Part shown: positions 1 to 6,729 of the stretch, piece by piece | Layout of the letters: each line of letters opens with the position of its first letter | Position numbering within the stretch: position 1 is the first letter of the stretch | Assembly: GCA_002351955.1 (NCBI GenBank) | Contig: DEHO01000081.1 | Coordinates: 52,681 to 71,649 of the forward strand | Length of the DNA: 18,969 nt | Source: Flavobacteriales bacterium UBA2798 | GTDB lineage: Bacteria > Bacteroidota > Bacteroidia > Flavobacteriales_D > UBA2798 | Reading direction: 5' to 3' | Notes under the pieces: generated by a model | What the model saw: only the letters and a program-made list of their open reading frames with translations | Told to the model about the DNA's origin: nothing | The model's database searches: none | Program-made: the position numbers and the translations under genes

Positions 1-322
1 GAAAAACACCTTTTATTTTTTCATCCTTGGCTGCGCGTTCCAAACTGGTGAGTATGCGGTTGAGTCCCGTTTTGGAATCGGTGTTCAGTCCGCCCAGACC
101 AAAATCAAAACTGGGGTTCGACTGCTGATCGGTGATGGCTTGGTCCAGTTTCAGGTGGAGAATGGAATTGTCTTCGATCACTTTCTTGTTGCTTTCTTCC
201 TGATCTCCAAAAGCAGCAGTGAGGCGTCCAACTAGAAAAACGGCAAACATAAAGGCCAGGATCAATCCGGTAATCAGTTGTCCCAGAGCCGATGCGGCCA
301 TTATTTTAAAGAATTGTTTCAT
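1..322 (-). CDS. sppA: Signal peptide peptidase SppA, N-terminal part (runs off the left edge)
   Basis: Reading the minus strand from the ATG at 322 gives 107 codons without a stop to the window edge. The protein begins MKQFFKIMAASALG, followed by a hydrophobic membrane anchor at about residues 10-35 (QLITGLILAFMFAVFLVGRL), then a polar segment with ILHLKLDQAI and the conserved-looking LERAAKDEKIKGVF, which resembles the start of the first SppA protease domain. SppA is a membrane-bound serine protease (Ser/Lys dyad) that clears cleaved signal peptides; the catalytic residues lie outside the window. The gene is divergent from folK, with a perfect TATTTTTG promoter box 24 nt upstream of the start. 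The family assignment rests on the N-terminal pattern and is fairly secure; another membrane-anchored S49 peptidase is the alternative. Confidence 0.8.
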   Translation of the reverse strand, partial: MKQFFKIMAASALGQLITGLILAFMFAVFLVGRLTAAFGDQEESNKKVIEDNSILHLKLDQAITDQQSNPSFDFGLGGLNTDSKTGLNRILTSLERAAKDEKIKGVF

Positions 323-345
323 GGTAAAAGGGCTTTTTTGCAGTT

Positions 346-353
346 CAAAAATA
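346..353 (-). promoter_or_regulatory. Putative -7 promoter box of sppA
   Basis: The minus strand reads TATTTTTG, a perfect match to the Bacteroidota -7 consensus TAnnTTTG, 23 nt before the sppA start codon. No clear -33 TTTG box is visible at the usual distance. The same octamer occurs on the plus strand before folK. Confidence 0.5.
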
Positions 354-420
354 GATAGCAGATTATCCTGAAGCTCTTGGAATTACACCAGTGGTCAAAG
401 TCCGTGTTAAAGGGAAAAGC

Positions 421-428
421 TATTTTTG
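421..428 (+). promoter_or_regulatory. Putative -7 promoter box of folK, abutting the start codon
   Basis: TATTTTTG matches TAnnTTTG exactly and ends only 5 nt before the folK ATG at 434. If used, transcription would begin at or next to the start codon, giving a leaderless or nearly leaderless mRNA. No convincing -33 box is seen. Confidence 0.45.
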
Positions 429-433
429 CGGAC

Positions 434-931
434 ATGAAAGAGGCTGTGCTTTTACTGGGTGCCAATCTCGGCGATCCGCCTTCCGTATTCAGGCAGGTTG
501 CCCGGGAGTTGGATGGGGCCACTATTCGTATTCTTTCTCTTTCTGCCGTGTATTGTAGTCCCGCCTGGGGATTTGAGGGTGATGATTTTCATAACCAGGC
601 TATACTGATCAGCACTTCGCTCGACCCTTCTTCCTTACTCGAACAATTGCTGGCCATTGAGCAAAAATTTGGTCGCGTACGCAATGAAAGCGGAGTCTAC
701 AGTTCGCGTCCGATTGATATTGATATCCTTGTATTTGGCTCTGAAGTGGTAGTCAATGATCATTTGCAGATTCCTCATCCGCGGATGCATTTGCGTCGTT
801 TTGCTTTATTGCCGCTCCATGAGGTAATGCCGGGATATGTTTTTCCGGATGGTCGATCGGTGGAGCAGCTCATTGCAGATTGTGCCGATAACGCGCAGGT
901 GTTTCCTTTAAATCCGAATCCGGGTGAATAA
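434..931 (+). CDS. folK: 2-amino-4-hydroxy-6-hydroxymethyldihydropteridine diphosphokinase (HPPK)
   Basis: This 165-residue cytoplasmic enzyme transfers pyrophosphate from ATP to 6-hydroxymethyl-7,8-dihydropterin, a step of folate synthesis. The family signatures are clear: GANLGD at residues 9-14, FGRVRNE-type loop near 79-85, RPIDIDIL at 92-99 (metal-binding acidic pair) and IPHPRMHLRRFALLPLHE at 113-130. Length is normal for HPPK. An in-frame TTG at 377 would add 19 residues, but those look unlike HPPK and the first ATG begins exactly where the family's first beta strand should, so ATG 434 is preferred. The 3' end overlaps the next gene by 8 nt, so the two are probably translated together from one mRNA. 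Confidence 0.95.
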   Translation: MKEAVLLLGANLGDPPSVFRQVARELDGATIRILSLSAVYCSPAWGFEGDDFHNQAILISTSLDPSSLLEQLLAIEQKFGRVRNESGVYSSRPIDIDILVFGSEVVVNDHLQIPHPRMHLRRFALLPLHEVMPGYVFPDGRSVEQLIADCADNAQVFPLNPNPGE

Positions 932-1556
932 CCGTTTTGTTGCTATCGAAGGAAACATTGGTTCAGGCAAAACAACCCTGGCCAAAAAACTCAGCACCCA
1001 CTGGAATGCCCGTCTTGTGCTGGAAGAATTTGAGGATAACCCTTTTTTACCCCGCTTTTATGAGGATCCCCGTCGCCATGCTTTTCCTTTGGAAATGTAT
1101 TTTCTGGCCGAACGTTTCAGACAGCTTTCGGGTGAGAATATACAGCCCGACTTGTTCAGCCGAATGACCGTTAGTGATTATTACCTCGAAAAATCACTCA
1201 TTTTTGCCCGGAATAATTTGGATGATACTGAATTCCAGTTGTTTCAACGCTTGTACGATATCATGTTCCGCTCTCTGGCCAAGCCTGATCTGATTGTTTT
1301 TCTGCATCTTCCGGTAGAACAATTGCTGCGAAATATTAAAAAAAGAGGCAGGAGTTATGAACAATCCATTACAGGCGAATACCTCAGTAATATCCAGCAA
1401 ATCTATATGGAGCATCTGGCTACCCTGAGGGATTTCCGAATCCTTGTTTTGGATTACGGAAACCTTGATTTTGCAGGCTCTCAGGACGATTTTTTGTTGA
1501 TTGAAAAGGTACTAAACACTGATTTTCCGGTAGGTATTACACGTAAATCCCTTTAA
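924..1556 (+). CDS. Deoxynucleoside kinase
   Basis: A 210-residue enzyme that phosphorylates deoxynucleosides for salvage. The P-loop GNIGSGKTT is at residues 10-18, an SDYYLEKSLIFA segment (the position of the DRS/ERS motif of the dNK family) at 84-95, and the arginine-rich lid RGRSYEQ at 141-147. The start is a GTG inside the last codons of folK (8-nt overlap), the only start that keeps the P-loop strand intact. Pairing of folK with this kinase is, from memory, common in Bacteroidota. Substrate preference (dG/dA versus dC/T) cannot be read from the sequence. No terminator stem is seen after the gene, only a T10 run at 1607-1616. Confidence 0.9.
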   Translation: MNNRFVAIEGNIGSGKTTLAKKLSTHWNARLVLEEFEDNPFLPRFYEDPRRHAFPLEMYFLAERFRQLSGENIQPDLFSRMTVSDYYLEKSLIFARNNLDDTEFQLFQRLYDIMFRSLAKPDLIVFLHLPVEQLLRNIKKRGRSYEQSITGEYLSNIQQIYMEHLATLRDFRILVLDYGNLDFAGSQDDFLLIEKVLNTDFPVGITRKSL

Positions 1557-1630
1557 ATCCAAGGGTTGCGAAATCAACAAGTTTATACCTATTTATTACC
1601 TCTCGGTTTTTTTTTTAATCAATTTACTGT

Positions 1631-1638
1631 TATTATTG
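1631..1638 (+). promoter_or_regulatory. Possible promoter of the TPR lipoprotein gene
   Basis: TATTATTG differs from TAnnTTTG at one base and lies 22 nt before the ATG at 1661. The upstream stretch is very AT-rich, including a T10 run at 1607-1616, as might be expected of a strong promoter. No clear -33 box is seen. The leader directly before the start is A-rich without a Shine-Dalgarno sequence. Confidence 0.35.
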
Positions 1639-1660
1639 CACCCGAATTCAAAAGCATCGT

Positions 1661-3379
1661 ATGAAAAAGAACCAACTGATCAAAATGTCGCTTGCTGCTC
1701 TCGCAGGTGCGTTTTTCATTCAGGGTTGTACCCTTGTTAAAGACATCGAATACAAGGTAAACCCTAATCCCGTGGAAATGCACGGTGACACTGTTACATT
1801 GAACATTAACGGTAAGTTCGTGGAAAAAGGTCTTCACAAGAAGGCTGTTGTGGAAGTTACTCCAGTAATCATCGGATCTGATGGTCAGGAGAGAGCTTTC
1901 AAAACCGAAACGTTCCAGGGACCAAAAGCTGCCGGTAATGGTAAAGTGATCCCTAAAGAAGGTGGTTCATTCTCTTACACTGCAAAAGTTCCTTACACTC
2001 CAAACATGGAAGTGTCTGAGATCAAGGTTAAGATCCTTCCTAAAAAAGGAACAAAAGAAAAGGCGCTTATCACCACAGATAAGATCGCTGACGGAACTAT
2101 TATCACTCCGTACCTCATGATGAGCGACGACAAAGTGATTTTCGGTAAAGACAAGTTCGTTCGTGTTACTTCGCACACTGCAGAAATGGTGATCAACTAC
2201 GAAAAAGGTCGTCATGAAGTACGTGGTTCTGAGTTGAAAGACAAAGACTATGTAGATTTTATGAAGTGGGTTGCAGCTGCTCTTAAGAACGAGCGTATCG
2301 ACATCAAAAACATCACTATTCCTGCATATGCATCACCCGAAGGTGAAATCGCAATCAACAGCACACTTGCTGATGACCGTGCACGTACAGCTGCTGAAGC
2401 TATTGCTAAGGAAGCGAAGAAAATGAAGTGGGAAAAAGCACAGGATGCTAAATCTTCATTCTATGTACTTCAAGGTAAAGGTGAAGACTGGGACGGTTTC
2501 AAAACCGAACTTGAGGCTACCAATATCGCTGATAAGGAACTTATCCTCCGTGTATTGAGCATGTACTCTGACGTTAACAAGCGTGAGCAGGAAATCCGCA
2601 ACATGGCAAAAACGTTCCAGGAATTAGAGAAGAAAGTACTTCCTAAGCTTCGTCGTTCTGCTGTAACATTGAACTACGATCTTACAGGTAAGACCGACCA
2701 GGAACTTACTGAGTGGAGCAAGTCTAAGCCTGATTCACTTACTATCGAAGAACTTCTTTTCGCTGCTACATTGAGCAACGATCTTAACGAGAAGCTCCGT
2801 ATCTACAACGAAGTATCACGTATCTATCCTAACGACTGGAGAGGTTTCAACAACGCAGGTGCTATCCTCTTTATGCAGGGTAAACTGAACGATGCCAACA
2901 GTCTGTTCGATAAGGCTGCAGGTCTTGCTTCAAGCGAAAGTATCATCAAGAACAACCTCGCTGCTTGTGCTCGTCAGAAAGGTGACCGTGCAAAAGCTGA
3001 GAAACTTCTTGGCGAAGCTTCCGGTGCAGGTGACGAAGTGTCTTACAATATGGGACTTCTGAACATCCAAAAAGGTAAGTACGGAGAAGCTGTTAGCCAG
3101 ATGAGCAAGTTCAAGACCTTTAACCTGGCTCTTGCACAATTGCTGAACGGTAACGGTTCTGAAGCTACTTCAACCCTTGACGGTTCACAGGAAAAAGATG
3201 CTGCTCTTTCATTCTACTTGCGTGCGATCATTGCTGCTCGTGCTAACAAGATTGAAGAAGTGAAAAGCAACCTTACATCTGCTATTCAAAAGGACAGTGC
3301 TCTTAAGGCTAAGGCTGCTAAAGACCGCGAATTCCTCAAGTTTGCTTCTGATGCCTCTTTCCAGGCTATCGTGAAGTAA
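1661..3379 (+). CDS. TPR lipoprotein with OmpA-like segment, probably abundant
   Basis: The 572-residue product has a lipoprotein signal peptide with lipobox FIQGC (Cys23). Residues about 25-170 look beta-rich. Residues about 177-250 resemble an OmpA_C-like domain: the segment ITIPAYASPEG followed by an Asn and a DDRARTAAEAI helix matches the 'YASPEG..N..L...RA' pattern of that fold. From about 355 to 540 there are helical TPR-like repeats, for example WRGFNNAGAILFMQGKLNDA. The role is unknown; a structural envelope lipoprotein that contacts peptidoglycan is the simplest inference. Codon use is sharply different from the neighbours, dominated by CTT, GCT, AAC, CGT and GGT, a pattern typical of highly expressed genes rather than of transfer. 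The gene stands alone, with its own promoter region and a strong terminator. Confidence 0.85.
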   Translation: MKKNQLIKMSLAALAGAFFIQGCTLVKDIEYKVNPNPVEMHGDTVTLNINGKFVEKGLHKKAVVEVTPVIIGSDGQERAFKTETFQGPKAAGNGKVIPKEGGSFSYTAKVPYTPNMEVSEIKVKILPKKGTKEKALITTDKIADGTIITPYLMMSDDKVIFGKDKFVRVTSHTAEMVINYEKGRHEVRGSELKDKDYVDFMKWVAAALKNERIDIKNITIPAYASPEGEIAINSTLADDRARTAAEAIAKEAKKMKWEKAQDAKSSFYVLQGKGEDWDGFKTELEATNIADKELILRVLSMYSDVNKREQEIRNMAKTFQELEKKVLPKLRRSAVTLNYDLTGKTDQELTEWSKSKPDSLTIEELLFAATLSNDLNEKLRIYNEVSRIYPNDWRGFNNAGAILFMQGKLNDANSLFDKAAGLASSESIIKNNLAACARQKGDRAKAEKLLGEASGAGDEVSYNMGLLNIQKGKYGEAVSQMSKFKTFNLALAQLLNGNGSEATSTLDGSQEKDAALSFYLRAIIAARANKIEEVKSNLTSAIQKDSALKAKAAKDREFLKFASDASFQAIVK

Positions 3380-3399
3380 GCATAACGATGCTTTGAAAT

Positions 3400-3430
3400 A
3401 AAAAAGCCCCGCACATGCGGGGCTTTTTTT
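3400..3430. terminator. Bidirectional intrinsic terminator between converging genes
   Basis: A perfect GC-rich stem, GCCCCGC (3406-3412) with GCGGGGC (3417-3423) and loop ACAT, is flanked by six A before and seven T after. It can therefore end transcripts from the TPR lipoprotein gene on the plus strand and from the lipoprotein gene at 3483-4058 on the minus strand. Confidence 0.93.
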
Positions 3431-3441
3431 ATGCTTTAATA

Positions 3442-3462
3442 TGAAGGAGGTATTTCTTCAGG
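3442..3462 (+). repeat. Possible partial copy of the intergenic hairpin element
   Basis: Positions 3444-3462 match 6708-6726 of the hairpin element at 6686-6729 at 17 of 19 bases, sharing AAGGAGGT and TCTTCAGG. Only the 3' half is present; TGAAG (3442-3446) and CTTCA (3456-3460) can still pair. Like the two full copies it lies between the ends of converging genes. Chance similarity is not excluded. Confidence 0.35.
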
Positions 3463-3482
3463 ATCCGTTTTTCAGTTTCGGA

Positions 3483-4058
3483 TTATTGAAAAATATCATT
3501 GAAGGTGCCGAAGAATAAAGGTGCTGTTGATTTGATAATGGTGTCCGATTTAAACGTCTTTGCCGAATCAGCAGGATCCCAATTTTGGGTAATATCGGTG
3601 AAGTTGAGGTAATGATCGGCATCGAAACTGCAACATTCTTCAGAGCGGAAACCTTCATCCAGTCCCGGATTTTGAAAACCGATCTTGTAGTCCAACAGTT
3701 TTCCCTTTTGGTAGGTGATGAACAGGGGACCAAGTTTATCGGCTTTCAGCAGAACGATCAGCATCATAAAATCATCGTTTTCATGGATGCTTCCCCAGGC
3801 ATAACCGCCGTTTTGAAACAGGATATCCGGAACCAGCTGAACAATGGCTGAGTCGCCCGCTACAATCTCTTTCAGGCTGCCTGCAGTATAAGTGCTGTCG
3901 GAACAGAAAAAGGTGTTTTCCGGCTGTGTTTCGGGGAACTGAGCTGCGAATTCCTCAAAGCTCATCGCTTTCTTTTGCGTTTCGTTGTTTGTGGTGGGAC
4001 TACCGGAACAGGCATACAGCGCTAAAACGGCAATCACTGGTAGGATTCTTTTTTTCAT
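3483..4058 (-). CDS. Small lipoprotein of unknown function
   Basis: A 191-residue product starting MKKRILPVIAVLALYACSG, a typical lipoprotein signal with lipobox LYAC (Cys17), so it should be anchored in the envelope. The rest is acidic and globular-looking, with a run FGTFNDIFQ at the C-terminus and a Cys pair (EECCSF) in the middle; I recognise no family. A TTG six codons upstream would extend it, but ATG 4058 directly precedes the Lys-rich start of the signal peptide and is preferred. It is transcribed alone towards the TPR lipoprotein gene and shares that gene's bidirectional terminator. The upstream region is only 93 nt from the divergent E1 gene. Confidence 0.8.
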   Translation of the reverse strand: MKKRILPVIAVLALYACSGSPTTNNETQKKAMSFEEFAAQFPETQPENTFFCSDSTYTAGSLKEIVAGDSAIVQLVPDILFQNGGYAWGSIHENDDFMMLIVLLKADKLGPLFITYQKGKLLDYKIGFQNPGLDEGFRSEECCSFDADHYLNFTDITQNWDPADSAKTFKSDTIIKSTAPLFFGTFNDIFQ

Positions 4059-4125
4059 ACGGTGCTTTTCATGCAAGTTAATCCTAACTGCCCATTTCCC
4101 CTAATGATAGTGGCTGATTATGCCT

Positions 4126-4133
4126 TACCTTTG
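4126..4133 (+). promoter_or_regulatory. Putative -7 promoter box of the E1 gene
   Basis: TACCTTTG matches TAnnTTTG exactly, 18 nt before the ATG at 4152, predicting a leader of roughly 12-15 nt. A weak TTTC (4095-4098) is the only -33 candidate and is spaced rather far. Confidence 0.5.
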
Positions 4134-4151
4134 CCATGAAAAATTACTGCC

Positions 4152-6152
4152 ATGTCCGCTACCGCAAACCCGGTGTTACCATTCGATCGTAAAACGTACA
4201 GCAACGATCAGCTGATTGAACTTTACAATGCAATTCTCTTACCGCGACTGATCGAAGAAAAAATGCTCATCCTGCTACGTCAGGGTCGTATTTCGAAATG
4301 GTTTTCAGGATATGGTCAGGAAGGAATTTCTGTTGGGACAGCAATGGCTATCGCCAAGGAAGAATACATTCTTCCCATGCACCGTAACCTTGGTGTTTTT
4401 ACTTCGCGTGGTATTCCTCTTCATAAATTGTTCGCGCAGTTTCAAGGGAAAGAAATGGGATTCACCAAAGGACGAGACCGTTCGTTTCACTTTGGAACGA
4501 AAGAACACAAGGTGGTGGGAATGATCTCGCATCTTGGTCCGCAATTGGGTATTGCAGATGGAATTGCTCTTGCGCACAAATTGCGTAAGGAAGAACGTTG
4601 CACACTCGTTTATTCGGGCGACGGCGGTGCAAGCGAAGGCGATTTTCACGAGTCAATCAATGTCGCCGCTGTTTGGGATCTTCCGGTCATCTTTGTGATC
4701 GAAAACAATCAGTGGGGATTATCCACTCCTTCCAATGAACAATTCCGCTGCAAACAATTTATTGATAAAGCTATCGGTTACGGAATAGAAGGTATTCAGG
4801 TAGACGGAAACAATATTCTCGAAGTGTACGATACTACACGACGCATTGCAGAAGATATCCGCAAGAATCCTCGTCCCGTATTACTCGAGTGCATTACATT
4901 CCGTATGCGTGGTCACGAAGAAGCTTCCGGAACAAAATATTATCCTGAAGGATTGCAGGAGAAATGGTCGGTAAAAGATCCCGTAGATAATTTTGAAAGC
5001 TGGCTCATCAGCGAAAAAATAATTTCCGCGGCCGATGCAGAAAAATCACGCATGGAGATCAAGAAAAAGATCGCCGATGAGTTGGAAATTGCATTTGCAG
5101 AACCCAATGTGGAAGCAAATACGGCACGTGAACTGGCCGATGTTTATGCACCACACAATGGAGCTGCCATTGCACCTAAAAACGCATCCAAAACAGAAAA
5201 ACGTTTTATCGATGCAGTGAGTGATGGTTTGCGTCAGGCTATGCAACATCATCCCAATCTGGTTTTGATGGGACAAGACATTGCCGAATACGGTGGTGTG
5301 TTTAAGGTGACTGAAAACTTTGTTGCTGAATTTGGAAAAGATCGTGTGCGCAATACACCCTTATGCGAATCTGCAATTATCGGAACAGCATTGGGACTTT
5401 CCATTAACGGACACAAAGCGATGAGTGAAATGCAGTTTGCCGATTTTGTGACTTGCGGTTTCAATCAGATCGTAAATAATCTTGCAAAGATCCATTACCG
5501 CTGGGGACAAAATGCCGATGTAGTTGTGCGTATGCCAACAGGAGCAGGAGTAGGTGCTGGTCCATTCCACTCGCAGAGCAATGAAGCCTGGTTTTTTCAT
5601 ACACCCGGATTAAAAGTAGTATATCCTGCATTTCCCAATGAAGCAAAAGGATTATTGCTTGCCGCATTTGCCGATCCCAACCCAGTAATTTTCTTTGAGC
5701 ACAAAGCACTTTACCGCAGCGTGAGTGAAGAGGTGAACGACGATTATTTCACACTTGAAATAGGGAAAGCCGCAATGGTTGCAGAAGGAAATGATGTAAG
5801 TATTGTCACTTACGGAATGGGTGTGCATTGGGCATTGGAGGTAACAAAAGAATTAGGCATCAGTGCCGATATCGTTAATCTTCGCACGCTTCTTCCATTG
5901 GATACGCATACCATTTATGCATCTGTACGCAAAACAGGAAGAGTGTTGGTGCTGCATGAAGATTGCATGACCGGCGGAATTGGTGGAGAGCTTTCTGCAT
6001 TGATCACCGAACATTGTTTCGAATCGCTCGATGCTCCTGTAGTGCGTGTTGCTTCATTGGATTCTCCGGTACCATTTGCAATTCCTTTAGAGAACGATTT
6101 CCTTCCGAAGGATCGCTTTAAAGAGAAATTGAAGTCGCTGTTGAACTATTGA
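4152..6152 (+). CDS. 2-oxoacid dehydrogenase E1, fused alpha and beta subunits (branched-chain type)
   Basis: A 666-residue fusion. Residues 1-335 are the E1-alpha half, with the thiamine diphosphate motif starting GDG at 156-158 and ending ENN at 184-186, and the MRGHEEAS loop near 252-259. Residues about 350-666 are the E1-beta half, opening KRFIDAVSDGLRQAM and containing MGQDIAEYGGVFKVTENF, MPTGAGVGAGPFHSQSNEAW and VIFFEHKALYRS. The enzyme decarboxylates branched-chain 2-oxoacids and passes the acyl group to the lipoyl E2; the single-chain alpha-beta form is common in Bacteroidota. E2 and E3 are not in the window. ATG 4152 is chosen because it directly follows the promoter leader; the ATG at 4136 is out of frame. 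A small lipoprotein gene follows after 9 nt. Pyruvate or 2-oxoglutarate specificity is less likely but not excluded. Confidence 0.92.
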   Translation: MSATANPVLPFDRKTYSNDQLIELYNAILLPRLIEEKMLILLRQGRISKWFSGYGQEGISVGTAMAIAKEEYILPMHRNLGVFTSRGIPLHKLFAQFQGKEMGFTKGRDRSFHFGTKEHKVVGMISHLGPQLGIADGIALAHKLRKEERCTLVYSGDGGASEGDFHESINVAAVWDLPVIFVIENNQWGLSTPSNEQFRCKQFIDKAIGYGIEGIQVDGNNILEVYDTTRRIAEDIRKNPRPVLLECITFRMRGHEEASGTKYYPEGLQEKWSVKDPVDNFESWLISEKIISAADAEKSRMEIKKKIADELEIAFAEPNVEANTARELADVYAPHNGAAIAPKNASKTEKRFIDAVSDGLRQAMQHHPNLVLMGQDIAEYGGVFKVTENFVAEFGKDRVRNTPLCESAIIGTALGLSINGHKAMSEMQFADFVTCGFNQIVNNLAKIHYRWGQNADVVVRMPTGAGVGAGPFHSQSNEAWFFHTPGLKVVYPAFPNEAKGLLLAAFADPNPVIFFEHKALYRSVSEEVNDDYFTLEIGKAAMVAEGNDVSIVTYGMGVHWALEVTKELGISADIVNLRTLLPLDTHTIYASVRKTGRVLVLHEDCMTGGIGGELSALITEHCFESLDAPVVRVASLDSPVPFAIPLENDFLPKDRFKEKLKSLLNY

Positions 6153-6161
6153 TTTTTTACT

Positions 6162-6623
6162 ATGCAGTGTAAAAGGATTTTCATTTTTTTATTTTCTGCA
6201 CTGGTATTGTTTTCGATCACATCCTGCCGTAAGCGTGTCCCTGCGCAGTCCGGACTCATTGGTACAATTGCGATCGGACCTTGTACGTTTCGTATTCCTG
6301 CAATGGCTTATGTTGCCAATAAGAATGCAGTTGCCAATCAGGGAAGAAACATCATTTGGGTATGTGGCGGAAAAAAATTACGTGAGAATGGCGGTTATTC
6401 CATTATATTTCTAGAACCCGGCGCCGAAATTGTATCGAAGGGTGGAGGCAATACGATCTACGCGAAATCAGGATCAAAAATAGATTCACGCGGCGGGGGA
6501 GATGTCATCTATTACGAATCAGGAACCAACATCGTCAATCTAAAAGGCGGCAGCGAACAATTGGTAGAATGCCCATCGCTTATCTTTGATTATTCTCTCG
6601 CTCCTGAAAACGGATGCAGGTAG
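6162..6623 (+). CDS. Small lipoprotein with short solenoid-like repeats
   Basis: A 153-residue product with signal peptide and lipobox ITSC (Cys22). From about residue 60 to 130 it shows three to four imperfect repeats of about 19-20 residues, each with a buried-looking I-I/V-Y/F strand, a small turn (PGAEI, SGSKI, SGTNI) and a Gly-Gly-rich turn, for example GGNTIYAKSGSKIDSRGG. This is the look of a short beta-helix or beta-solenoid. Four Cys residues lie in the mature part, two before and one after the repeats besides the lipid Cys region. It starts 9 nt after the E1 gene, so it is probably cotranscribed, though a metabolic link is not obvious. Function unknown; it recalls DUF3060-type beta-helices only loosely. 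Confidence 0.78.
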   Translation: MQCKRIFIFLFSALVLFSITSCRKRVPAQSGLIGTIAIGPCTFRIPAMAYVANKNAVANQGRNIIWVCGGKKLRENGGYSIIFLEPGAEIVSKGGGNTIYAKSGSKIDSRGGGDVIYYESGTNIVNLKGGSEQLVECPSLIFDYSLAPENGCR

Positions 6624-6629
6624 GAGTAT

Positions 6630-6665
6630 GAAGATGAAGACGAGGACGAAAAGGAAGACGAAGAC
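6630..6665 (+). repeat. Purine-only hexamer array (GARGAY-like)
   Basis: Six consecutive 6-nt units starting at 6630 read gaagat, gaagac, gaggac, gaaaag, gaagac, gaagac. It begins 6 nt after the TAG of the small lipoprotein gene and is in that gene's frame, so readthrough would give an acidic Glu-Asp tail. Probably a simple tandem repeat in the intergenic space. Confidence 0.75.
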
Positions 6666-6685
6666 GAGAATTCCAAAACAAACTC

Positions 6686-6729
6686 AACCCTGAAGCGAAA
6701 CCGACGTAAGGAGGTTTCTCTTCAGGGTT
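6686..6729 (-). terminator. Long hairpin, copy A of a repeated element; likely terminator of the WG-repeat gene
   Basis: AACCCTGAAG (6686-6695) pairs with CTTCAGGGTT (6720-6729), then after a C/T mismatch GAAACC (6697-6702) pairs with GGTTTC (6713-6718); the loop is GACGTAAGGA. On the minus strand it overlaps the stop codon of the WG-repeat gene and is followed by a T-rich stretch (GAGTTTGTTTTGG), which suits a terminator for that gene. On the plus strand no T run follows. A closely related hairpin lies at 9993-10030. Confidence 0.65.

Noticed and set aside
377..433. An upstream TTG start for folK
   Set aside because: The added 19 residues do not resemble HPPK and would include the likely promoter box; ATG 434 fits the family start.
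1607..1616. A T10 run after the kinase gene as an intrinsic terminator
   Set aside because: No stem precedes it at a suitable distance; it more likely belongs to the AT-rich promoter region of the next gene.
4136..4192. An 18-codon ORF overlapping the E1 start out of frame
   Set aside because: The predicted transcription start lies at or after its ATG, so it is probably not in the mRNA.
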